Position numbers and translations under genes: made by a program
Assembly: GCA_003244035.1 (NCBI GenBank)
Contig: QHBV01000146.1
Location: 1 to 14,178, forward strand
Reading direction: 5' to 3'
Source: Solirubrobacterales bacterium
GTDB lineage: Bacteria; Actinomycetota; Thermoleophilia; Solirubrobacterales; Solirubrobacteraceae
Length of the DNA: 14,178 bases
In this document: piece by piece, positions 6,749 to 12,703 of the stretch
Layout: the number at the start of each line of letters is the position of its first letter
Position numbering within the stretch: the first letter of the stretch is position 1
Notes under the pieces: model-generated
The model's input: only the letters and a program-made list of their open reading frames with translations
What the model was told of the DNA's origin: nothing
Database searches by the model: none

Positions 6749-7497
6749 CGTATGCGGGCTGCATGATCGCGCAGCGCCACCGATGCGTGCACCTCGCCCT
6801 CGGGGGCGACGATCCACCGCCGGGGGCCTGCCCCGAGTACGAGCTTCTCGCCGGGCTGGGAGGGCGTGCGGAACTCGATCTCGGCGTCAAGCCGATCGGG
6901 ATCGCCGTCGCTCGTGAGCAGCTCCTCCTCCAGTGGCTGCCAGTAGGCGGCGTTATTGACGTGACCGGCGAGGTCGCGCTCGGTCGCGCGAAATGTCCAG
7001 CGCGAAAGCTGATCGGCGGCCCCCGGGCTCGGGTGTTTCAGGCGCGCCCTGATCTTTCGACCGGCGGCGGCTTGCGCATAGGCGGCGAGCTCCGCCTCGC
7101 TGAACTGAACCGGCTGACGGCTGACCGGATCGAGATGGACCCACAGCGACACCGCCTCGACATCGCTGCCGGGGACTCCGTCCCGCCCAAACGCGGTGCG
7201 CCGCTCGGCCCACATCCGGCCGAAGCCGCTGCAGAAGGTCTGGAGCGTGCAGCGCTCGGCAAAGCGCGGAAAGCGGGTCACGCGCAGGCGGGTGCGCCGC
7301 ACGACCCAGACGGCGCTGTGGGCGAGGCCGGCGTCCTCCACGTCCGCATAGGCGATGTCCTGCTGCCAGCGCGCGAGCGCGTCGAGCCGGATCCGTCCGC
7401 TGGGCGCGCAGTCGGCCAGCCCCGGCCGCATCTCCTGCGTGAACACTCGCCCGCACTCGGGCGGGGCTACCAGTTCGCTGAATCCAGGGTCCCCCAC
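6745..7497 (-). CDS. Acyl-ACP thioesterase-like double-hotdog protein
   Basis: A 250-residue protein resembling acyl-ACP thioesterases (FatA-like), which release fatty acids from acyl carrier protein. Two hotdog domains are visible: about 15-140, with GRIRLDALARWQQDIAYADVE and a FPRFAERCTLQTF strand region, and about 165-245, with RATERDLAGHVNNAAYWQPLEEEL. In the second, His179 and Asn181/Asn182 of the HVNN motif match the catalytic region of the family. The GTG at 7497 is preferred because GFSELVAPPECGRVF is close to the usual family N-terminus and because a TTG at 7566 would place a perfect 14-bp hairpin (7531-7562) inside the coding region. A TACGCT box eight bases upstream could give a leaderless transcript. 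Its stop overlaps the VIT-like start. Function in this operon is unknown; lipid modification of a sugar product is conceivable but speculative. Confidence 0.78.
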   Translation of the reverse strand: MGDPGFSELVAPPECGRVFTQEMRPGLADCAPSGRIRLDALARWQQDIAYADVEDAGLAHSAVWVVRRTRLRVTRFPRFAERCTLQTFCSGFGRMWAERRTAFGRDGVPGSDVEAVSLWVHLDPVSRQPVQFSEAELAAYAQAAAGRKIRARLKHPSPGAADQLSRWTFRATERDLAGHVNNAAYWQPLEEELLTSDGDPDRLDAEIEFRTPSQPGEKLVLGAGPRRWIVAPEGEVHASVALRDHAARIR

Positions 7498-7505
7498 GGC
7501 CTGGG

Positions 7506-7511
7506 AGCGTA
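7506..7511 (-). promoter_or_regulatory. Candidate -10 box for a leaderless thioesterase transcript
   Basis: On the minus strand TACGCT (7511 down to 7506) matches the actinobacterial TANNNT -10 pattern and lies eight bases before the GTG at 7497. That distance is what a leaderless mRNA beginning at or next to the start codon would need. It sits directly after the hairpin at 7531-7562, so it could restart transcription after the MFS gene is terminated. A six-base match of this kind occurs often by chance, so support is limited. Confidence 0.3.
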
Positions 7512-7530
7512 CGACCAGCAGGGCCGCACC

Positions 7531-7562
7531 CGGTGCCGCTGGCCCGCAGGCCAGCGGCACCG
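7531..7562 (-). terminator. Perfect 14-bp hairpin after the MFS gene
   Basis: CGGTGCCGCTGGCC (7531-7544) and GGCCAGCGGCACCG (7549-7562) are exact reverse complements around a CGCA tetraloop. The structure begins 13 nt after the MFS stop codon (7576-7578, minus strand). No T run follows, as in many high-GC actinobacterial hairpin terminators. It probably separates the MFS transcript from the thioesterase operon, although it could also be an mRNA-stabilising or attenuating stem. Confidence 0.65.
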
Positions 7563-7575
7563 TCAACAGCCACGG

Positions 7576-9063
7576 TCAGCCGGCCGCCGCCTCGCCAGGC
7601 GCGTACGGACCGGGCAGGGGGCGTTCGCGTAGCCGTTCGGCGGTTGCTCGCGCGGTTCCGTACGCCCATGGCGTCGTGCTCACGGCCCCCAGCGCGAGCA
7701 CCGCGACGCCAAAGCCAACGATCACCCACCACGCCGGGCTCCCCGACGCCGCGAGCCCCCTGCCCAGACCGGCGGAGAGCCCGCCGCCGGCAAGCGCGCC
7801 GGCGATCGCGACTCCGAGCGTCGTCCCCACCTGCCGGCTGGTCGAGGCCACGGCGGCGGCGACGCCGGCCTGCGAGGAGGGCATCCCCGAGACCGCTGTG
7901 TTGGTGATCGGGGGGTTTACGAGCCCGAAGCCGAGCCCGAACACGAAGTAGGCGACCAGCACATAGCCGAGCGGGCTGCGAGCGCTCATTCCGGTCAGCA
8001 TCGCCGCACCGACGATCAGCGCGCAACCGGCGCTCAGCAGCGACGGGCGGGCCCCGTAACGACCCACGAGCCGGCCCGAGAGCGGCCCGAACACGATCGT
8101 CACCCCGGCCATCGGCAGCAGGCACAGCCCCGCATGAAAGGGCGAGAGCCCGCGCACATCCTGCAGGTACAGCGTGTTGAGGAACAAGAAGCCGCCGAGC
8201 GCGGCGAAGGCGCACAGCGCGATCGCGCTCGCGCCCGAGAACGGCGCGCTGGCAAAGAAGCGGATCTCGATCAGCGGTTGCTCGCGGCGCAGCTCGTAGC
8301 GGATCAGCGCCGCGAAGCACGCGAGCGACAGCGCGAACAGGCCCACGATCTCCGCCGACAGCCAGCCCTGCTCCCGCCCTTCGATGATCGCGCAGGTCAG
8401 CGACGCGAGCGCGAGGATCACCAGCGCCTGGCCCATCGGGTCGATCCGCCGTGCTCGTGGCGCCCGGGACTCCGGGACGAACGCCGCCGTCAACCCCAGC
8501 GCGAGCAGGCCCACGGGTAGGTTGACCAGGAACACCGATCGCCAGCCGGCCGAATCGACCAGCGCCCCACCGAGGACCGGGCCCAGCGCGATGCTGATCC
8601 CGACTACGCCGCCCCACACCCCGATCGCCTGCGCGCGCTCGCGCGGGTCCTCGAACACGTTGCGGATGATCGACAGCGCCACCGGATTGAGCATCGAGCC
8701 TCCGATCGCCTGCAGCACCCGGGCGGCCACCAGCAGCTCGAGGCTCGGCGCCAGCGCACACAGCAGCGACCCCAGCGAGAAGACCACGAGCCCGATCTGG
8801 AACACGCGCCGGCGACCCACCCGGTCGGCGGTCGAGCCCCCCAGCATCAGCAGGCTCGCGAGCACGAGCGTGTACGCGTCGATCGTCCACTGCAGGCCCG
8901 AGAGCGAGGCGTGCAGGGAGTTGTGAATCGATGGCAGGGCGACGTTGACGATCGTCGTGTCAAGCCCGACGATCAGCAGGCTCATGCAGCAGATCCCGAG
9001 GATCAGCAGCCGTCGGCCGCGGCTGATGTGCTCACGGGGCGGCTCAGAGGCGGGGTCGGTCAT
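7576..9063 (-). CDS. MFS drug-efflux transporter, EmrB/QacA (DHA2) family
   Basis: A 495-residue proton-coupled exporter with about 14 membrane segments, the size and pattern of the DHA2 family. Diagnostic motifs are LDTTIVNVALPSI in the first membrane segment (motif D1), GGSTADRVGRRRVF in the loop between segments 2 and 3 (motif A), and the antiporter motif C, GISIALGPVLGG, in segment 5. The second half (from about IDPMGQALVILALASL) repeats the fold and ends in a short arginine-rich tail. The ATG at 9063 lies 44 bp from the divergent ABC operon, with a TAGCCT -10 candidate 11 bases upstream. A strong hairpin follows the stop. Substrate cannot be predicted; no dedicated regulator is adjacent. 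Confidence 0.92.
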   Translation of the reverse strand: MTDPASEPPREHISRGRRLLILGICCMSLLIVGLDTTIVNVALPSIHNSLHASLSGLQWTIDAYTLVLASLLMLGGSTADRVGRRRVFQIGLVVFSLGSLLCALAPSLELLVAARVLQAIGGSMLNPVALSIIRNVFEDPRERAQAIGVWGGVVGISIALGPVLGGALVDSAGWRSVFLVNLPVGLLALGLTAAFVPESRAPRARRIDPMGQALVILALASLTCAIIEGREQGWLSAEIVGLFALSLACFAALIRYELRREQPLIEIRFFASAPFSGASAIALCAFAALGGFLFLNTLYLQDVRGLSPFHAGLCLLPMAGVTIVFGPLSGRLVGRYGARPSLLSAGCALIVGAAMLTGMSARSPLGYVLVAYFVFGLGFGLVNPPITNTAVSGMPSSQAGVAAAVASTSRQVGTTLGVAIAGALAGGGLSAGLGRGLAASGSPAWWVIVGFGVAVLALGAVSTTPWAYGTARATAERLRERPLPGPYAPGEAAAG

Positions 9064-9073
9064 GCTCGACCGG

Positions 9074-9080
9074 TAGGCTA
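9074..9080. promoter_or_regulatory. Symmetrical -10 element serving divergent genes (candidate)
   Basis: TAGGCTA fits TANNNT on both strands: TAGGCT for the ABC operon (9074-9079, plus) and TAGCCT for the MFS gene (9080-9075, minus). The divergent gap is only 44 bp, so both promoters must overlap. The MFS leader would be about 5 nt and the ABC leader about 20 nt. No convincing -35 is visible on either side, which keeps confidence low. Confidence 0.35.
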
Positions 9081-9107
9081 CGCCGCCAACTCGGCCGGGT
9101 CCTGCTC

Positions 9108-10145
9108 TTGCCCACTGACCACACCGCCCAAGACGAGGGGCCGTCGGCGTTCGCGCAGGCAGCGACGCTCGAGCTGCTGGGCGTCTCCAAGCGCTATCCG
9201 GGCCAGCGCGAGCCGGCGATCGCAGACCTCAGCTTCAGCGTCGCCGCGGGGGAGGTGTGCGTGCTGGTTGGTCCGTCGGGCTCGGGCAAGACGACCGCGA
9301 TGCGGCTGATCAACCGAATGATCGCGCTCAGCGGCGGGGAGATCCTGCTCGGAGGTGCGAGCGTGCTCGAGCGCGAGCCCAACGAGCTGCGCCGGGAGAT
9401 CGGATATGTGATCCAGCAGATCGGGCTGTTCCCGCACCAGACCGTCGCCGAGAACATCGCGACGGTCCCGCGCCTGCTCGGCTGGGAGCGCTCGCGCACG
9501 GCGGCGCGCGTCGACGAGCTGATGGCGCTGATCGGGATGGAGCCCGACGAGATTGGACCGCGCTACCCCGCCCAGCTCTCCGGCGGCCAGCGCCAGCGCG
9601 TCGGAGTCGCCCGCGCGCTGGCGGCCGACCCGCCGCTGATGTTGATGGACGAGCCGTTCGGGGCAATCGACCCGATCAACCGGGCGCGGCTGCAGGACGA
9701 GTTCCTGCGCCTGCAAGAGCGCGTGCGCAAGACGGTGGTGTTCGTCACGCACGACATCGACGAGGCGATCAAGGTGGGGGACAGAATCGCGATCCTCCGA
9801 CAGGGTGGCGAACTCGCGCAGTACGACTCGCCCGCCGAGATCCTCACCAACCCCGCCGACGAGTTCGTCGCGGAGTTCGTCGGCGCCGACCGCGCGCTCA
9901 AGCGCCTGGGTCTTGCGACGCTCGCGGAGGTAGCGTTGGTCGCACCCAATGGACACGAGCCCGGCACCGGCAGGGTCGCTGTCAGCGCGACCGTCCGCGA
10001 CGCGCTCTCGGCCCTGCTGGCCGGCGGCGGGAAGCCGTTGACGGTCGTCGACGAAAGCGGTCGCGTGGCTGGGACCGTCACGCTCGAGCTGCTCGGCGGG
10101 CTGCTCGGCAATGGCGCGCTGGCCAGGAGGCAAGCGTCCCGATGA
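9108..10145 (+). CDS. opuCA: Compatible-solute (glycine betaine/choline-type) ABC importer ATPase
   Basis: A 345-residue ABC ATPase of the OpuCA/ProV class that powers import of quaternary-amine osmolytes. Walker A GPSGSGKT (55-62), Q-loop in VIQQIGLFPHQTV (102-114, a signature of this subfamily), LSGGQ (157-161), Walker B LMLMDEP (177-183) and H-loop His215 are intact. The tail (about 288-335, with VSATVRDALSALL and PLTVVDESGRVAGTV) looks like a single CBS-type module rather than the usual tandem pair; CBS pairs of OpuCA homologues bind c-di-AMP. The TTG at 9108 is the only plausible start before the domain begins; no Shine-Dalgarno is visible. It overlaps the first permease gene as ATGA. 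The substrate is inferred from subfamily and from the binding protein. Confidence 0.92.
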   Translation: MPTDHTAQDEGPSAFAQAATLELLGVSKRYPGQREPAIADLSFSVAAGEVCVLVGPSGSGKTTAMRLINRMIALSGGEILLGGASVLEREPNELRREIGYVIQQIGLFPHQTVAENIATVPRLLGWERSRTAARVDELMALIGMEPDEIGPRYPAQLSGGQRQRVGVARALAADPPLMLMDEPFGAIDPINRARLQDEFLRLQERVRKTVVFVTHDIDEAIKVGDRIAILRQGGELAQYDSPAEILTNPADEFVAEFVGADRALKRLGLATLAEVALVAPNGHEPGTGRVAVSATVRDALSALLAGGGKPLTVVDESGRVAGTVTLELLGGLLGNGALARRQASR

Positions 10146-10873
10146 TCCCGGTGCCCGCTGCCGGCCCGGTGATCCCCACGTTCGGAGGCGGTGCCTCGTC
10201 GTTTGCCTGCGAGCGCGCTAATCGCCTATTCTGCCCGGGCTGGGTCTCGCGCAACTGGAGTCCGGTGCTGTGGCCGGCGCTGCGTCAGCACATCGTGCTG
10301 ACGTTGATCGCGGTCTCGATCGGGTTCGCGATCGCGACCGCGCTGGCGCTGATCGCCTACCGCCGCCGGTGGCTCGAGCGCCCCGTACTGATCGTCACCT
10401 CGATCCTCTACACGATCCCGTCGCTGGCGCTGTTCGAGCTGCTCGAGCCGATCCCGGGGTTCGGGCTCAGCCGCGTCACGGCCGAGGTCGCGCTCGTCTC
10501 CTACACGCTGCTGATCATGTTCCGCAACACGCTCACGGGGCTGCGGGAGGTCCCGGCCGAGGTCCGCGACGCCGCCGCCGGGATGGGGATGGGGCCGGTC
10601 CAGTCGCTGCTTCGAGTCGAGCTGCCGCTGGCGCTGCCGGCGATCGTCGCCGGGCTGCGGATCGCGACCGTGACGGTGATCTCGCTGGCGACCGTCGCTT
10701 CGCTGATCGACAACGAGGGCCTCGGCGTACCGATCCTTACCGCGATCTCGAATGAGGTGTTCAAGACCGAGCTGATCGCCGCGGGGGCGATGGCGGTCGC
10801 GCTCGCGCTCGCCGCCGACGGGCTGCTGGTGATCGCGCAGCGGGCGCTGACACCGTGGGCGCGGAGCGCGTGA
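10142..10873 (+). CDS. opuCB: Compatible-solute ABC importer permease 1
   Basis: A 243-residue inner-membrane permease of the BPD-transport superfamily. The ATPase-contacting EAA loop is EVRDAAAGMGMGPVQSLL with RVELPLALP following (140-166). About five to six membrane segments are visible, beginning at ALRQHIVLTLIAVSIGFAIA. Ahead of these is an unusual extracytoplasmic extension of about 45 residues, Gly/Pro-rich and containing two cysteines (C23, C31) in FACERANRLFCPGW, which could form a disulfide. The ATG at 10142 overlaps the ATPase stop (ATGA), with AGGAGG at 10125-10130, 11 bases upstream. It runs into the second permease through TGATG. The symbol follows OpuC nomenclature by position; which permease is CB and which CD is arbitrary here. 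Confidence 0.9.
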   Translation: MIPVPAAGPVIPTFGGGASSFACERANRLFCPGWVSRNWSPVLWPALRQHIVLTLIAVSIGFAIATALALIAYRRRWLERPVLIVTSILYTIPSLALFELLEPIPGFGLSRVTAEVALVSYTLLIMFRNTLTGLREVPAEVRDAAAGMGMGPVQSLLRVELPLALPAIVAGLRIATVTVISLATVASLIDNEGLGVPILTAISNEVFKTELIAAGAMAVALALAADGLLVIAQRALTPWARSA

Positions 10874-11595
10874 TGAATGACTTTGCGCAGGCGCTGCGGT
10901 TCATCGCCCGCAACGGGCAGATCCCCGGCGGCCCGCACTTCCCGACGCTGGTGCACCTGACGCTCGAGACGCTCAAGATCGCCGGGATCGGGATCGCGAT
11001 CGCGATCGCGATCGCAGTCCCGATCGGGGTCTGGCTCGGCCACCTCCACCGGGGGTCGTTCGTGGCGATCAACCTCGGCAACATCTGGCGCGCGCTGCCG
11101 AGCCTGGCGGTGCTGGCGATCGGAGTCGCGTTCCTCGGCATCGGGCTGAAAAATGTCGAGCTCGCGCTGATCGTGCTGGCGGTCCCGCCGATCATCACCA
11201 ACGCGTACGTCGCGATCGACGGGATCGACCGCGACATCGTCGACGCCGCCCGCGGGATGGGCCTGAGCGGTCGGGAGATCCTGTTCGGAGTCGAGCTGCC
11301 GCTGGGCATCCCGCTGATCTTCGCCGGCATCCGCACGGCCGCGCTGTTCGTCGTCTCCACGACGACGATCGCATCGCTGACCGGCTACAGCGGCAGCCTC
11401 GGCGACATCATCACCAACGAGACGAGCTACCACCTCTCGGGAGTGCTCGGCGCGGGGATCTGTATCGCGGCGCTGGCCCTGACCGTCGAGCTCGCGCTCG
11501 CGCTCACGCAGCGGGCGCTGACTCCTCGCGGGCTGAAGCTGCGCGCGGCCGACGACGCCGCGCTTGCGCTCGTCCCGGCGGTTGAGGTGGGCTGA
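10873..11595 (+). CDS. opuCD: Compatible-solute ABC importer permease 2
   Basis: A 240-residue permease paralogous to the preceding one, so the channel is a heterodimer. The EAA loop is DIVDAARGMGLSGREILF with GVELPLGIP following (121-147). Membrane segments start at about residue 30; the first contains an Ile/Ala run encoded by a GATCGC tandem repeat. The end carries a basic and acidic cytoplasmic tail (RGLKLRAADDAA). The ATG at 10873 is chosen because it overlaps the first permease stop as TGATG and gives MNDFAQALRF; GTG codons at 10855 and 10870 are in frame but only extend into the upstream gene. The gene is followed by a 33-bp gap holding the strong ribosome-binding site of the binding-protein gene. 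Confidence 0.9.
   Translation: MNDFAQALRFIARNGQIPGGPHFPTLVHLTLETLKIAGIGIAIAIAIAVPIGVWLGHLHRGSFVAINLGNIWRALPSLAVLAIGVAFLGIGLKNVELALIVLAVPPIITNAYVAIDGIDRDIVDAARGMGLSGREILFGVELPLGIPLIFAGIRTAALFVVSTTTIASLTGYSGSLGDIITNETSYHLSGVLGAGICIAALALTVELALALTQRALTPRGLKLRAADDAALALVPAVEVG
10992..11015 (+). repeat. Four tandem GATCGC hexamers inside the permease gene
   Basis: Four perfect copies of GATCGC follow one another, preceded by the variant GATCGG (10986-10991). They encode alternating Ile-Ala in the first membrane helix of the second permease. Because the unit is six bases, gain or loss of a copy would keep the frame and change helix length by two residues. Confidence 0.85.
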
Positions 11596-11628
11596 GACTT
11601 CTATGGCAAACCACAAGGAGGAGGAACC

Positions 11629-12621
11629 ATGCGCAGGACCAGTTTCAAGAGGGCGCTCACAGTCATTCTGACCATCGCGCTGACCGCGGGCATCGCCGCC
11701 TGCGGGAGCTCGTCCAAGAGCTCCACCAGCAAGAGCAAGACCTCGAGCGCCCCGGCCAGCACCGTCACGACCGCGAGCGCGCCCGCCGCCGCCAAGGGGC
11801 CCGGCGTCGGCAAGCCGCCGGTGACGATCGGCGACAAGAACTTCACCGAGGAGTACATCCTCGGGGCGCTGTACCAGCAGGCGCTCGCGGCAAAGGGCTA
11901 CAAGGTCACGCTGAAGGGCAACATCGGCTCGTCGGAGATCACCTACAAGGCGCTGAGCACGGGCCAGATCGAGATGTACCCCGAGTACACGGGCACGCTG
12001 CTGAGCGCGATCGCCGGCGACACCAAGCCCCCCACGAGCGCCAAGCAGACGTACGCGCTGGCGAAGGCGTACGTGCAGAAGCACGGCTTCACGCTGCTGG
12101 CGCAGACCCCGTTCTACGACTCCGACGCGCTCGCGGCGACCAAGGCATTCGCCGCCAAGAACCACCTGAGCACGATCGCGGACCTGAAGAAGCTCGGCCA
12201 CTCGCTCAAGCTCGGCGGTGCCCCGGAGTTCGCCACGCGCTATGCGGGGCTCGTCGGGCTCAAGCAGGCCTACGGAATCGATCCGACGTTTGTTCCGCTC
12301 GCGATCGGAATCACGTACAAGGCGATCGACTCGGGCCAGGTCGGCGTGTTCGACGCGTTCACCACCGACCCGCAGCTGCTCTCCGGCAAGTATGTGGTGC
12401 TCGGCGATCCCAAGCGCGTGTTCGGGTTTGAGAACGTGGCGCCGGTCGTCAAGCAGAGCGTACTCAGCGCCGAGGGGCCGGCGTTCGCGCAGACGCTCGA
12501 CAAGGTCAGCGCGCTGCTGACGCTGCCGGCGATCCAGAAGATGAACGCCGCCGTCGCGCTCGACCAGCAGTCGCCCGCGACCGTCGCCCACACGTTCCTG
12601 GCCGCCAACGGGCTGGCGTAG
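11629..12621 (+). CDS. opuCC: Compatible-solute ABC importer substrate-binding lipoprotein
   Basis: A 330-residue extracytoplasmic solute-binding lipoprotein of the OpuCC/ProX type. The signal peptide is MRRTSFKRAL followed by a hydrophobic core and a lipobox ending in AGIAAC, with Cys25 as the lipidated residue. A Ser/Lys/Thr/Ala-rich tether (26-60) leads to the binding domain (from about 64, PPVTIGDKNFTEEYILG). The hallmark MYPEYTGT (116-123) and FDAFTTDPQL in the second lobe fit quaternary-ammonium binders. A strong ribosome-binding site AAGGAGGAGG (11615-11624) lies four bases before the ATG, much stronger than those of the permeases, in keeping with the excess of binding protein such systems need. 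The gene order ATPase-permease-permease-binding protein differs from Bacillus opuC. The exact ligand is not settled. Confidence 0.92.
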   Translation: MRRTSFKRALTVILTIALTAGIAACGSSSKSSTSKSKTSSAPASTVTTASAPAAAKGPGVGKPPVTIGDKNFTEEYILGALYQQALAAKGYKVTLKGNIGSSEITYKALSTGQIEMYPEYTGTLLSAIAGDTKPPTSAKQTYALAKAYVQKHGFTLLAQTPFYDSDALAATKAFAAKNHLSTIADLKKLGHSLKLGGAPEFATRYAGLVGLKQAYGIDPTFVPLAIGITYKAIDSGQVGVFDAFTTDPQLLSGKYVVLGDPKRVFGFENVAPVVKQSVLSAEGPAFAQTLDKVSALLTLPAIQKMNAAVALDQQSPATVAHTFLAANGLA

Positions 12622-12629
12622 CCGCCTTT

Positions 12630-12661
12630 CCCGGCGCCCGGTCCGCCAGCCGGGCGCCGGG
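12630..12661 (+). terminator. 12-bp GC-rich hairpin ending the ABC importer operon
   Basis: CCCGGCGCCCGG (12630-12641) and CCGGGCGCCGGG (12650-12661) pair perfectly around an eight-base loop. It begins nine bases after the TAG of the binding-protein gene. There is no T run afterwards, as is common in high-GC actinobacteria. It separates the importer operon from the KimA-like gene. Confidence 0.75.
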
Positions 12662-12703
12662 GGACCGGGCGCTCCGTGCGCCTGGCAGACTTCCCACGGC
12701 GCC

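Noticed and set aside
7498..7566. TTG at 7566 as the start of the thioesterase
   Set aside because: It would put a perfect 14-bp hairpin inside the coding region and adds a non-family N-terminus; GTG at 7497 fits better, though this is not proven.
6953..8890. Long alternative minus-strand frame (645 codons) across the MFS and thioesterase genes
   Set aside because: Arginine/alanine/glycine-rich out-of-frame product; the MFS and thioesterase proteins in the other frames have full family motifs.
9257..10141. Out-of-frame upstream extension of the first permease through the ATPase gene
   Set aside because: The translation before 10142 is an arginine/alanine-rich shadow of the ATPase; the permease begins at the ATG overlapping the ATPase stop.
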